A DNA stretch of 64,000 bases, from positions 1 to 64,000 of the forward strand of contig NZ_MCGG01000042.1 of the NCBI RefSeq assembly GCF_001746755.1, in the 5' to 3' direction. The position numbers and the translations under genes are program-made. Each line of letters opens with the position of its first letter. The first letter of the stretch is position 1. The notes under the pieces are model-generated. The model had not been told where the DNA came from. It saw only the letters and a program-made list of their open reading frames with translations, and ran no database searches. This DNA comes from Magnetovibrio blakemorei (lineage in GTDB: Bacteria; Pseudomonadota; Alphaproteobacteria; Rhodospirillales; Magnetovibrionaceae). Below are positions 27,570-36,476 of the stretch, piece by piece.

Positions 27570-30227
27570 TTAGAGGTCCGCCAACCGCAGCACCGCTTCG
27601 TTCACTTTGGCGCGTTCGGCTTTTAAGGCTTCCAGGCGTTCGGTTTGTTCTTCGATCACTTCGGCCGGGGCTTTGGCCAGGAAGCCTTGGTTGGAAAGCT
27701 TCTTTTCGTACTTCATGATTTCAGGATCGAGCTTGCTCAGCTCTTTGTCCAAGCGAGCCTTTTCGGCGTCCACATCGATGATGCCGGACATGGGCAAGAT
27801 CATCGTGGCTTCGTCCAAAACCGTTGAGACGGAACCCTTTTCAACGTCGCCTTCCAGCGCCCCGCTGTCTTTGATGCGGGCCATGCGGTGGATCAGGTCT
27901 TGGTGGGTTTGAAGACGCGCCAAAGTCTCGGCGCTGGCGTCTTTCAAACGCAAGACCAGTTGCGCTTTGGGCTCCACGTTCATTTCCGAGCGCACGGCGC
28001 GCACCGCTGAGATTAAGCGCACCACCCAGTCCATCTCGGCCTCGGCTTCGGCACTTTCCAAGCCCTTGAGGTTGGGCCACGGTTGCAGCATCAACTGGCC
28101 GTGACGCGCGGTGATTTGCGCCCACAACTCTTCGGTCACAAACGGCATAATCGGGTGCAGCATCAACAACACTTGGTCGAATGCCCACGCCATGGTGGCG
28201 CGGGTCTCAAGCTTGGCCGCTTCGTCGTCGCCGTTTAAGATCGGCTTGGTGAATTCCAAGTACCAATCGCACAGCTGCCCCCAGGTGAAATGATAGCCCG
28301 CGTCGGCAGCTTCGTTAAAGCGGTAGCTGACGATGGAGGCTTCGATCTTCGCCACCGCTTCCGCCGCTTTGGAAATGATCCAGCGGTTAACGGTGAGTTT
28401 GACGGAAGACGGATCAAAGTCCGCGCCCGGCTTGCATTCGTTCATTTCGGCGTAACGCGCGGCATTCCAGATTTTGGTGACGAAGTTGCGATAGCCTTCA
28501 ATACGGCTGATGGACAGCTTCACATCACGCCCCTGCACGGCTTGCGACGTCATGGTGAAGCGCACCGCGTCGGCGCCGAACTGGTCGATCAGTTCCAAGG
28601 GGTCCAAAACATTACCCTTGGACTTGGACATTTTCTGGCCCTGTTCATCGCGCACCAGGGCGTGGATATAAACGTCCTTAAACGGCACTTCGTCCATGAA
28701 ATGCAAGCCCATCATCATCATTCTGGCGACCCAGAAAAAGATGATGTCGAAACCCGTAACCAAACAATCGGTCGGGTAATAGCGTTTCACTTCCGGGGTG
28801 TCGTCCGGCCAGCCCAAGGTGGAAAACGGCCACAGGGCTGAGCTGAACCACGTGTCCAACACGTCTGGGTCGCGGGTCACGTCAGTGGCCACGCCGTAAT
28901 GCTTTTCAGCAGCCGCGCGGGCTTCTTCTTCGGTGTATTCGACAAACGGATGACCGTCGGGGCCATACCATGCGGGGATTTGGTGGCCCCACCAGATTTG
29001 CCGCGAAACGCACCACGGCTGAATGTTGCGCATCCAGTCGAAATAGATGTTTTCGTACTGCTTGGGATGGAACGTGGTGCGGCCATCTTCAACCGCCTTG
29101 ATGGCATCGACGGCCAGCTTGCCGGCATCGACAAACCACTGATCCAACAGCCACGGCTCGATCACCACCCCCGAACGATCGCCGTAAGGCACCGTCATGG
29201 GGTTTTCTTCGATCTTTTCCAGCAGGCCTAAGCCTTCCATCTCTTTGACGATGACGTCGCGCGCTTCGAACCGATCCAGGCCTTGCAGGTGTGCGGGGCC
29301 GTTTTCGTTGATGGCGGCGTTTAAGTCCAAGACGTTAATGATGTCCAAATTGCACCGCCGCCCAACTTCGAAGTCATTAAAATCGTGGGCTGGGGTAATC
29401 TTCACCGCACCGGTGCCCTTTTCGGGGTCGGCGTAGGCATCGGCAACAATGGGTATCAGACGGTTGGTGATGGGCAGACGCACCATTTGCCCCACCAAAG
29501 CCGCATAACGCTCATCATCGGGGTGCACCGCCACACCTGTATCGCCCAGCATGGTTTCGGGGCGCGTGGTGCCGACGGTGATGAACTTTCCTTCTTGGCC
29601 TTCGATGGGATACTTGAAGTACCACATCTTGCCGACATGCTCTTTGTTTTCGACTTCCAAATCGGAAATCGCGGTGTGCAGCAGCGGGTCCCAGTTGACC
29701 AGGCGCTTGTCGCGATAGATCAGCCCCGCCTTGTGCAGTTCGACAAAAACTTTTTGTACCGCTTTGGACAAACCCTCGTCCATGGTAAAGCGTTCGCGCG
29801 ACCAATCGCACGACGCGCCCAGGCGGCGCAACTGGCGAGTGATGGTGCCGCCACTTTCAGCTTTCCAAGTCCACACCCGTTCAATGAACTTGTCGCGGCC
29901 CAAATCGTGACGGGTCAGGCCTTCCTTTTCCATCTGACGTTCGACCACCATCTGCGTGGCGATCCCCGCATGATCGGTGCCGGGCTGCCACAAGGTGTCC
30001 TTGCCGAGCATACGGTTGTAACGAATCAAGATGTCTTGCAAGGTGTTGTTCAGCGCATGGCCCATATGCAAGCTGCCGGTCACGTTGGGCGGCGGAATGA
30101 CGATGGTGTAGGCGTCTTGCGCCCCGTTTGAGACCTCCCCTTGGCCACAGGCAAAAGCACCGGAGCTTTCCCACTGATCATAAATGCGTTGTTCAACATC
30201 GTGGGGCGTATAGGTCTTGTCCAACAT
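27570..30227 (-). CDS. valS: Valyl-tRNA synthetase
   Basis: An 885-residue class I synthetase. The HIGH motif is PPNVTGSLHMGHALNN near residue 50, the KMSK motif is GQKMSKSKGNVLDP, and the CP1 editing domain (TVGTTRPETMLGDTGVAVHP) lies between. A C-terminal coiled coil (ARLDKELSKLDPEIMKYEKK) binds the tRNA elbow. Length is normal for ValS. It follows popZ in the same direction. Confidence 0.97.
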   Translation of the reverse strand: MLDKTYTPHDVEQRIYDQWESSGAFACGQGEVSNGAQDAYTIVIPPPNVTGSLHMGHALNNTLQDILIRYNRMLGKDTLWQPGTDHAGIATQMVVERQMEKEGLTRHDLGRDKFIERVWTWKAESGGTITRQLRRLGASCDWSRERFTMDEGLSKAVQKVFVELHKAGLIYRDKRLVNWDPLLHTAISDLEVENKEHVGKMWYFKYPIEGQEGKFITVGTTRPETMLGDTGVAVHPDDERYAALVGQMVRLPITNRLIPIVADAYADPEKGTGAVKITPAHDFNDFEVGRRCNLDIINVLDLNAAINENGPAHLQGLDRFEARDVIVKEMEGLGLLEKIEENPMTVPYGDRSGVVIEPWLLDQWFVDAGKLAVDAIKAVEDGRTTFHPKQYENIYFDWMRNIQPWCVSRQIWWGHQIPAWYGPDGHPFVEYTEEEARAAAEKHYGVATDVTRDPDVLDTWFSSALWPFSTLGWPDDTPEVKRYYPTDCLVTGFDIIFFWVARMMMMGLHFMDEVPFKDVYIHALVRDEQGQKMSKSKGNVLDPLELIDQFGADAVRFTMTSQAVQGRDVKLSISRIEGYRNFVTKIWNAARYAEMNECKPGADFDPSSVKLTVNRWIISKAAEAVAKIEASIVSYRFNEAADAGYHFTWGQLCDWYLEFTKPILNGDDEAAKLETRATMAWAFDQVLLMLHPIMPFVTEELWAQITARHGQLMLQPWPNLKGLESAEAEAEMDWVVRLISAVRAVRSEMNVEPKAQLVLRLKDASAETLARLQTHQDLIHRMARIKDSGALEGDVEKGSVSTVLDEATMILPMSGIIDVDAEKARLDKELSKLDPEIMKYEKKLSNQGFLAKAPAEVIEEQTERLEALKAERAKVNEAVLRLADL

Positions 30228-30280
30228 CAGATTTGCCGTCCGTCATGAGGTGTGGGGTGGTTGTAGTGGTTTCTAGAACA

Positions 30281-30313
30281 AAAACGCCGCCCGGGGAAGC
30301 CTGGGCGGCGCTT
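30281..30313 (-). terminator. Intrinsic terminator after popZ
   Basis: On the minus strand CGCCGCCC and GGGCGGCG form a stem followed by a run of five T. It lies 22 bases past the popZ stop, before valS. Confidence 0.82.
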
Positions 30314-30335
30314 TTGAAAACAAATTTAAGCGATC

Positions 30336-31109
30336 TTAGTCTTCGAGACGCTCTGCCCGGTTGATCATACGGTCGATCTCTTTTTTGACCAAACGTTCGA
30401 TCAGGTAGGGCAAGTTTTGGTCCAGCCATTCGCTCAGCAAAGGTTTCATCATTTGCCGAACCATGCCTTCCAAGGTGATGTCGGACCCACCAACCTGCAA
30501 TTCGCGCTGGCTTAAAATCGCCCGCGCCAAATCGGCCAAGACGTCCGTTGAGGCCCGATAGGCACCCGCCGACATGATGGTGTTGCTGAAGTTCGTCCCC
30601 TCCGGCAGCGTGGTGATCATTTCCGCGGTCAAATCGAGGATCGACGAAATATCTGGCTCTCCCCCCGGACGTGGTGGTGGTGGTGGCGGGGGTGGAGGCG
30701 CTTCGTAAACAGGAGGCGGTGGCGGTGGCGGCGGCGCCGTATAAACGGGCGGCGGCGGCGGCGGTGCGACCGGCGCGGGTTCTGGCTCAGGCTCTGGCTC
30801 TGGCTCTGGCTCTGGTTCCGGATCGTCTTCCGCCAATTCAATCATCGGCGCGGGTTCAGGTTTGGGCGCAGGCTCAGCCGCCATCTCTTCCATGAGAGCG
30901 GCCATGTCCATCTCTTCTTCGGGTTCAGCCTCCATCTCAGCCATGGCGGCGGCCATATCCATTTCTTCTTCAGGTTCGGGCGCTGGTGGTGCGGCCTTTT
31001 CAGCAGGCGCAGCCTCTTCGCCGTCCTCAGAAAGGATGCGGCGAATAGAGGCTAAGATATCCTCCATCGAAGGCTCTTCGCCGTTTTGTCCTTGCGCGTC
31101 TTCGCTCAT
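30336..31109 (-). CDS. popZ: Polar organising protein PopZ (DUF2497)
   Basis: A 257-residue protein with the three PopZ parts. An N-terminal helix (EEPSMEDILASIRRILSEDG, residues about 12-31) binds client proteins. A long acidic and Pro-rich spacer follows (E/P repeats and poly-Pro runs, about residues 35-170). The C-terminal oligomerisation region contains VRQMMKPLLSEWLDQNLPYL and LVKKEIDRMI. In alphaproteobacteria PopZ forms a polar hub that tethers ParB/origins. The ATG at 31109 is chosen as it opens the conserved helix. The neighbouring valS and upstream tolC fit its usual place. Confidence 0.93.
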   Translation of the reverse strand: MSEDAQGQNGEEPSMEDILASIRRILSEDGEEAAPAEKAAPPAPEPEEEMDMAAAMAEMEAEPEEEMDMAALMEEMAAEPAPKPEPAPMIELAEDDPEPEPEPEPEPEPEPAPVAPPPPPPVYTAPPPPPPPPVYEAPPPPPPPPPRPGGEPDISSILDLTAEMITTLPEGTNFSNTIMSAGAYRASTDVLADLARAILSQRELQVGGSDITLEGMVRQMMKPLLSEWLDQNLPYLIERLVKKEIDRMINRAERLED

Positions 31110-31224
31110 TGAAAGCTCGCTTATCCCCTGAGATGTTTGGACCCGATTTCCCCAGCCCAAATTATTCGATCAAATACTTAACTTGACGTTTACCCGACCG
31201 GTTTTTCCGGTTGATTTTTCTCAA

Positions 31225-32625
31225 TTATTTTGCGGTGTCGTCGTTAACACTGCCACCAAACCATTTCCCCCGAACCTCTTGATAATGCCCTTGTGAATCA
31301 TATAAATCCACAGCGAGGTTCAAATCCGTCGCGGTCAGATGCCCAATAGAGGACAACAACGTCAGCTCGGCAACGGTCTCATCCCTTTGAGATTTAACAA
31401 GATTTACGCTTGCATCCAACAATTCTTGCTCGGCATCCAAAACGTCAAGAACCGTTCGCGAACCCACACTGGCTTCGCGTTGAACGCCTTCCAGAGCCGT
31501 TTCGGCGGCAATAACCTGAGTTTTAATGGCTTCGATTCGCGCTTTTGTAGAGACCCAGGTCTCCCACGCGCTGCGGACCTGTTCAGTGACATCGCGGCGC
31601 GTTTGAACAAGGTCCATACGCGTTGCCGAAGCCGTTTGACGCGCTTGGCGCAATTTTGAATAGACCGAACCGGATTGATACAACGGCACGCTCAGCGTCA
31701 CCGTCGCCTCATACGTCGTGGCCCAATAGGATTTGGAAGCCGTTTCCAGCGAGCGTGAAGCGCTGCCGTTGAGATCAAGCGAGGGCAGCAACTGCCCGCG
31801 GGTGCTGTCAATATCATCGGCAGCAGCGCGCTCATCAAACTCAGCCGCCAACACGTCAGGATTGGTTTCCTCGGCAAGTTTCAAGGCATCATCCAACCCC
31901 GTGGGCATCGGCAAGGCCAACTTGGGCGCTTCCAACTTTTCGGGCCCATTGCCCATCATATTGGCGTAAGCCGCCCGTGAGGCCTCCAAGGTACCTTGCG
32001 CTTGAATACGGTCAGCGGTGGCCCCTGCGTAGCGCGATTGGGCTTGGTGCACATCGGTGCGGGTGATTTCGCCGACGTTGAAGCGGTCTTGGGTGGCTTC
32101 CAACTGGCTTTTAAGGACGTCTTCGTTCTTGGCGTTCAGTTCGACCACCGCCTGGTCACGCAGCACGTTCAAATAGGCGGTCGCCGCATTCAGCAACACG
32201 GTCTGTTCAGACGCCACCAACCGCGCACGCTGGGCGCGCACGGAATTTTCCGCCGACGAAATGTCCGCCGAGGTCTGACCGCCGGCATAAAGCGACTGGG
32301 TCAAATCGAGCGATGCGGTTTTCGGATTCGTATTCGTGTTATTGGGCACGAGGCTGGTTTTCTGTTTTCGCGCACCCGCCGTGCCGGTCATCGACAAGGA
32401 CGGACGCCAGCCTGCCAGCGCCTGAGAGACACTTTCATCTTTGGCCCGCAAGGTGGCGCGCGCCGACTGCAAGGTCGGGTTTGTCGTATAAGCTTTGGCC
32501 AACGCTTCCGTGAGCGTTTCAGCGTGAAGCGGTGCGGCAAACAGACTTGCGCACACGCCAAAGGCCATACCGGAGAGAGCAATTCGAGAAACTGTGCTGT
32601 TTAAGTTTTTCATCGTTCTTTTCAT
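31225..32625 (-). CDS. tolC: TolC family outer membrane efflux/secretion channel
   Basis: A protein of 466 residues with a signal peptide (cleavage after PLHA), then the duplicated TolC fold: TEALAKAYTTNPTLQSARAT at the start and a second half from about residue 255 (KLAEETNPDVLAAEFDERAA). It forms the outer-membrane trimeric tunnel for RND pumps and type I secretion, and could serve the ABC/HlyD pair at 46001-49846, which has no TolC of its own. Start is ATG 32625 or ATG 32613. A PIMT-like gene and a rhodanese lie upstream in the same direction. Confidence 0.92.
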   Translation of the reverse strand: MKRTMKNLNSTVSRIALSGMAFGVCASLFAAPLHAETLTEALAKAYTTNPTLQSARATLRAKDESVSQALAGWRPSLSMTGTAGARKQKTSLVPNNTNTNPKTASLDLTQSLYAGGQTSADISSAENSVRAQRARLVASEQTVLLNAATAYLNVLRDQAVVELNAKNEDVLKSQLEATQDRFNVGEITRTDVHQAQSRYAGATADRIQAQGTLEASRAAYANMMGNGPEKLEAPKLALPMPTGLDDALKLAEETNPDVLAAEFDERAAADDIDSTRGQLLPSLDLNGSASRSLETASKSYWATTYEATVTLSVPLYQSGSVYSKLRQARQTASATRMDLVQTRRDVTEQVRSAWETWVSTKARIEAIKTQVIAAETALEGVQREASVGSRTVLDVLDAEQELLDASVNLVKSQRDETVAELTLLSSIGHLTATDLNLAVDLYDSQGHYQEVRGKWFGGSVNDDTAK

Positions 32626-32796
32626 ATGAATCGAGCTCACGTCGCCTATTGTCCCGTATAGAGGCCAGATAGACAATTATTTTCCGCTATTTTCCATCTA
32701 TACGAAGTGCGCAAAGACTACACATCGTAAGATGCAAAGACCATAGCTCACAGATATTAACGTTTGATGTGCTCAAAAATGGGATAATTCAGCGCT

Positions 32797-33135
32797 TTAC
32801 GCGGCCATCTCTTGATACCGTCGCCACGAGGCCATGCCCCCCGACAACGATTGCGCCGTTGCGAATCCATTTTGGCGCAACCACTGCGCCGCCATCAAAG
32901 AACGGCTTCCGTGGGCACAAATGATGACCAAATGGTCGACTTTGGGCAATGCACTTAAGTGCTGCGGCAACTGATTGAGCGGAATATTGGGACAAGCCCC
33001 GGTCGGAAACGTGATGGGAGATTGCATGACTTCCCATGGCATCCGCACGTCAATATAAGCGGCGTTTAAGTTTTCCGACCTGATTTTCTGCAGGCCATAG
33101 GCGTCGATTTCGAGGGGCAAAGACACGTTGGTCAT
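32797..33135 (-). CDS. Rhodanese-like domain protein
   Basis: A 112-residue single-domain rhodanese. The active-site loop is CAHGSRS (LVIICAHGSRSLMAAQWL), with the persulfide cysteine present, and the C-terminus has LSGGMASW. The N-terminal AAYIDVRMPWEV is also typical. It moves sulfane sulfur between thiols. The ATG at 33135 follows GGAG; the longer frame starts with TTG. It lies between the PIMT-like gene and tolC. Confidence 0.9.
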   Translation of the reverse strand: MTNVSLPLEIDAYGLQKIRSENLNAAYIDVRMPWEVMQSPITFPTGACPNIPLNQLPQHLSALPKVDHLVIICAHGSRSLMAAQWLRQNGFATAQSLSGGMASWRRYQEMAA

Positions 33136-33284
33136 CGGGGAGCTCCACAAGTATCATCTAACGTCATTGAGACATCGCATTTGGGCTGAGAGGTGTACTT
33201 CACCCTCAGTCAAATATTAGATAAATCTTAAGTGTCGCAATTTCAAGTCTTTGAAACGATATTCAACCATTTTGTGGAGAAAAT

Positions 33285-33935
33285 TTAAAAGCTGAAGTGT
33301 GCCTTGGCGGCGAATTCCGGCAAAACGGGCACGTTGGCGTCGAACAATTCCGTTTGCGACACAACGCCCTGCACCTTGCTCACCAGCATGGCTTTACCCG
33401 TTCCGGCACCCGATTTGATATAAACCAGGCGTCCCCCTTCGGCCAACTGATCGGTCAAGCTGCTGGACAGTTCACCGACGGCACCGTTGATGAAGATAAC
33501 GTCATAAGGCCCGTGGTCGGGGTTGCCCTTGGTCAAATCGCCTTTCACCAAGGTGACGGTGTCCGCCCCTTGTGTCGCCATGTTTTCAGCGGCCAAACGC
33601 TGTAACTCAGGATTCGATTCGACCGCAACAACCGCAGAGGCAATCTTGGAAATCGCCACCGCTTCATATCCTGTCGCCGCCCCAACAACCAGCGCCACGT
33701 CGGTATCTTCAATGGCGGCGAATTGCATCAAACGCGCCATAACCATCGGTTCCATCAAGATGCGCCCCGCCCCGACGATCAAATCTTCGTCGATGTAAGC
33801 GAGTTTTTTCAAAGCTGCGGGGAGAAAGGATTCGCGCTCCAGCACGTCCAAAACCTCAACGACCAAGGGGTCGGTGACTTTATTGGTGCGGATTTGACCT
33901 TCGACCATATTGTGACGGGCGAGCGCGAAGTCCAT
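33285..33935 (-). CDS. PIMT-family methyltransferase-like protein
   Basis: A 216-residue protein of the protein-L-isoaspartate methyltransferase family, annotated this way upstream of tolC in many alphaproteobacteria. The SAM motif I reads LVVGAATGYEAVAISKIA instead of the EIGTGSGYQ of the true Pcm at 5751-6404. The IGHHQTISQP-type substrate loop is replaced by AGRILMEPMVMARLMQF. It keeps the fold but may have another substrate or weak activity. AGGGGG precedes its ATG. Confidence 0.85.
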   Translation of the reverse strand: MDFALARHNMVEGQIRTNKVTDPLVVEVLDVLERESFLPAALKKLAYIDEDLIVGAGRILMEPMVMARLMQFAAIEDTDVALVVGAATGYEAVAISKIASAVVAVESNPELQRLAAENMATQGADTVTLVKGDLTKGNPDHGPYDVIFINGAVGELSSSLTDQLAEGGRLVYIKSGAGTGKAMLVSKVQGVVSQTELFDANVPVLPEFAAKAHFSF

Positions 33936-34341
33936 GGGATAACCCCCTCTATCCAGGGCGCAAATGCGCCGCGTGTGTCTCTTAACATCATCGGTTTTCG
34001 GCCCCCCCAGGTCCCAAAACCACCCTATTGCCCGGCACTATAGCCCGAGCACGGCGCGCTGCACAATGGAGATGATTGCATTCTTGCCCGCCCCCTGCCA
34101 GTTCCCCTTCCCCAATCGCAAGCGCCTGAATCCCCTTGCATTTCGCCAATAATCCGAGGTTCTGCGCCATGTTACAAAAAAATTCAGAAAAGCCCATTGG
34201 GGTGCTTGACCGGGGCGAATGAGCGTTCTATGTTCCAGCGCCTTCGCGAGGAGGGCCAAAGCCTTCATTTGAAGGTGCTGAAGGAGCCCCACGGCTCCCC
34301 TTGCAAACCAAACGAAAGCCATGGTTTGCATTGGGCAGGAT
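33936..34341. other. Intergenic leader before the tRNA pair
   Basis: No convincing gene is seen in these 406 bases. The right part holds a sigma-70 promoter and two hairpins ahead of tRNA-Cys: GGAGCC/GGCTCC at 34283-34298 and GCAAACCA/TGGTTTGC at 34303-34329. They could shape the 5' end of the precursor for processing. Confidence 0.5.
34206..34234 (+). promoter_or_regulatory. Sigma-70 promoter for the tRNA-Cys/tRNA-Asn unit
   Basis: TTGACC (34206-34211) and TATGTT (34229-34234) are separated by exactly 17 bases and point to the tRNA genes. Transcription would begin about 100 bases before tRNA-Cys. Confidence 0.65.
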
Positions 34342-34415
34342 GGCGCGGTGGCGGAGTGGCTACGCAGCGGCCTGCAAAGCCGTGTACACCGGTTCAAATC
34401 CGGTCCGCGCCTCCA
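34342..34415 (+). tRNA. tRNA-Cys (anticodon GCA)
   Basis: The 74-base sequence starts GGCGCGG and ends CCGCGCC-T-CCA, with a perfect 7-bp acceptor stem and encoded CCA. The anticodon loop is CTGCAAA in a CGGC/GCCG-type stem and the T arm is ACCGGTTCAAATCCGGT. Confidence 0.95.
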
Positions 34416-34444
34416 TCCAACCGCCTCGCAAACGGTACGCTTGA

Positions 34445-34519
34445 TCCGGCGTAGCTCAGTGGTAGAGCAATCGACTGTTAATCGATCGGTCGTAAGTTCG
34501 AATCTTACCGCCGGAGCCA
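34445..34519 (+). tRNA. tRNA-Asn (anticodon GTT)
   Basis: The 75-base sequence has acceptor strands TCCGGCG and CGCCGGA, G discriminator and encoded CCA. The anticodon loop is CTGTTAA between ATCGA and TCGAT, and the T loop TTCGAAT is standard. It follows tRNA-Cys by 29 bases and is followed by a terminator. Confidence 0.95.
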
Positions 34520-34522
34520 ATA

Positions 34523-34560
34523 AAACCCCTGATTTCTTAGATGAAATCAGGGGTTTTCTT
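34523..34560 (+). terminator. Intrinsic terminator after the tRNA unit
   Basis: AAACCCCTGATTTC and GAAATCAGGGGTTT form a 14-bp stem with a 6-base loop, followed by TTCTTTT. It ends the tRNA-Cys/tRNA-Asn transcript. Confidence 0.92.
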
Positions 34561-34600
34561 TTGACGAATCGCGGGCTTATTTTTTGAGGTAGCACCGAGG

Positions 34601-34634
34601 GAGCAAAATAAAAACGCCACCCGGTGAGGGTGGC
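34601..34634 (-). terminator. Intrinsic terminator for the RelA/SpoT-domain gene
   Basis: On the minus strand GCCACCC and GGGTGGC enclose TCACC and are followed by GTTTTTATTTT. It lies about 230 bases past the stop of the RelA/SpoT-type gene; the rest of 34635-34866 holds nothing I can identify. Confidence 0.7.
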
Positions 34635-34866
34635 AATGGTGGTTTAGAGTATACCGCTATAAAAAAGATTTTTCTCTCCAGCCCTGCTCCCTTAATTCAT
34701 CAAGTTTCCTCCCAAAAATGTCATGCGGAACTTTCAACTCATCACTCATAGACAGGATGCCCAGACGCAAAATGATTGTATGTTTCTTAGCCTTGCGAAG
34801 CCCGTCTACCTAATAGGCAATCATGGCAAGAAATCCGGATAGAACTAAAAATTGCATTTTATCCAT

Positions 34867-35934
34867 TTATGTCCCTTCAACCATCTGTGTGTTTAAAACC
34901 TTGATTGCCAATTTCTCCATTCCCTTATTGATGTATCTGGAAAACTCTTTTGTATCTGAAAAGTAGTTTTTGAATGCTTCACGCATGCTCTCTCTGTTCG
35001 CGGCCTGCACCAAAACTACATCCACATACTCATCAGCTTTAGCTTCAAGTTCTGCATATCGCTTCAGTGCCACAACGACCGAATCATAACTTTCAACATC
35101 CAAGCTGCGCTTAGAAGTTTTCGGATTAATAGCGAATTGCAATATAGTGTTTTTCTTAAAACGCTTGGGTGCTTGAACCGTTGCTAGATGTTTAAACTTA
35201 TCCATCAATCCAAGTCGATGGTTCACCCATCTGAACTTAACCATCAATTCACGATCCGACATTTCAGGAAAACATGACGTTTTACCTTCAAATCCACGTG
35301 CAATGATCTCGCTTGCCAGTTTAAAAAAGTCACGATACTCCGACTGCGCATCATCGAATTTGATGCGATTAGAAGTAGTCAAATCAGCAACTTCAACAGC
35401 GGTCGCCCATGCATGCTGATACCTTGTCCGGTATTGAAGTTCAATGAGCAGGCCGTTCCAATGCGTGCCAGTCTCTGAGTTCACGTCATACTCGTAAACA
35501 TCATGAATGCCACGATAGCCGCTTGCTTTTGGTCTTTTGATGTAATCGTATTTATCGCCTTTAGGGCCGTTATGCAGCGTGTGCTTCATCCGAGCCTCAT
35601 GAAGGCTGTTGCGAAAAGCGTGCAATTCACTTTCAGTACGAAAAATAAGGCGGCACCCCGCAATATCATGCATCCGTGCGAGTTTCATCCCCTCTTGGCG
35701 CTGTAACTTATCCAAGATCGTCGGCATACGCTTGAGGCGTTGTCCGAAGGTGATCTGCTTACCTCTAGCACGGTTGCGGAGGGTCGATTGGAAGGTATTT
35801 AAGACATATGAATGAGATGCGCGATGGTTTTCGATCACGCTTATATCTTGGTCGGTGTGCTCACCTTTACGTACTCGCTTCCCAGACTCATTGACCTGGT
35901 TTTTCGTATGCTCGCGTTTGATCCAGTTGACCAT
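34867..35934 (-). CDS. Stand-alone RelA/SpoT synthetase-domain protein
   Basis: A 355-residue protein with one alarmone-synthetase-type nucleotidyl(pyrophospho)transferase domain (residues about 40-185) and a C-terminal part of about 170 residues that I do not recognise. Expected catalytic residues are present: D90 in ARMHDIAGCRLIF (metal), Y140 and H144 in ASGYRGIH (stacking and ribose contacts), E165 and R169 in LIELQYRTRYQHAW. There is no HD hydrolase and no TGS/ACT part, so it is not a housekeeping Rel. It sits alone, AT-richer than its surroundings, next to tRNA-Asn. Small synthetases of this kind include toxic and phage-defence members (toxSAS, CapRel); membership there is inference. 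Confidence 0.8.
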   Translation of the reverse strand: MVNWIKREHTKNQVNESGKRVRKGEHTDQDISVIENHRASHSYVLNTFQSTLRNRARGKQITFGQRLKRMPTILDKLQRQEGMKLARMHDIAGCRLIFRTESELHAFRNSLHEARMKHTLHNGPKGDKYDYIKRPKASGYRGIHDVYEYDVNSETGTHWNGLLIELQYRTRYQHAWATAVEVADLTTSNRIKFDDAQSEYRDFFKLASEIIARGFEGKTSCFPEMSDRELMVKFRWVNHRLGLMDKFKHLATVQAPKRFKKNTILQFAINPKTSKRSLDVESYDSVVVALKRYAELEAKADEYVDVVLVQAANRESMREAFKNYFSDTKEFSRYINKGMEKLAIKVLNTQMVEGT

Positions 35935-36084
35935 AAGTGATTGCTGCCCCCGGCATCGTTTGTTGCTGCATGGGAATAACCTACATCTATGGGTGTATTA
36001 AAGAAAGAGCTATCAATCCTGTTCACTATCCATACCCCCCTCTTTCTCCAACAAATCAGCCAACAGAAAGGTGCCCCTTCGACA

Positions 36085-36118
36085 TGGATTGCGTCGTCAC
36101 GGCGCTTCTCGCAATGAC
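36085..36118. repeat. Dispersed-repeat-like palindromic element
   Basis: Read on the minus strand this is GTCATTGCGAGAAGCGCCGT followed by GACGACGCAATCCA. It has the ATTGCG...CGCAAT inverted ends and layout of the intergenic GTCATTGCGAG-n-CGCAATCC repeats found in many proteobacterial genomes. It lies between the RelA/SpoT-type gene and a small membrane protein gene. Confidence 0.6.
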
Positions 36119-36137
36119 ACCGAGGCCCTCCCCCTCT

Positions 36138-36476
36138 TCACAGCAGCTTTACGGCCACCAGTGCGAGGGCAACGATGATGAGCAAGAAAGAGATCCCCCA
36201 GCTTTTCAATACGGCCGACTTGTGGCGCTGTGAGCCGTCTGAGGTGGATTTCTTGGAACCCGGAATCGCTGCCGATTCCCGACGATCGACTTCTGCTTCG
36301 GCCAGATCGCGCTTCCAGGCCCGGGCAATGACGTTATCGTCGAGGCGCTTGAGGATGACTTCGGTCGATGTGTGGGACAAAACCTTTTTGAAAGCCGCAA
36401 CCTCTTCCCGACTGGCCCCTTGAGGAGATGACAGGGAATTTTGAATCTCGGACATCTCGTCGGGGTCAACACCCAT
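36138..36476 (-). CDS. Small tail-anchored membrane protein
   Basis: A 112-residue protein from ATG 36476 (GGGGAC lies about 10 bases upstream). The soluble part is polar and charged (VAAFKKVLSHTSTEVILKRL, then ARAWKRDLAEAEVDRRES). The last 20 residues form a hydrophobic helix (SWGISFLLIIVALALVAVKL), so it is likely anchored by its C-terminus. I do not recognise the family. Confidence 0.55.
   Translation of the reverse strand: MGVDPDEMSEIQNSLSSPQGASREEVAAFKKVLSHTSTEVILKRLDDNVIARAWKRDLAEAEVDRRESAAIPGSKKSTSDGSQRHKSAVLKSWGISFLLIIVALALVAVKLL

Noticed and set aside
30660-30810. Runs of near-identical triplets that resemble a microsatellite
   Set aside because: They encode the Pro/Glu spacer of PopZ, which is normally low-complexity.
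34038-34595. A 185-codon minus-strand frame across the tRNA pair
   Set aside because: It is antisense to tRNA-Cys, tRNA-Asn and a terminator.
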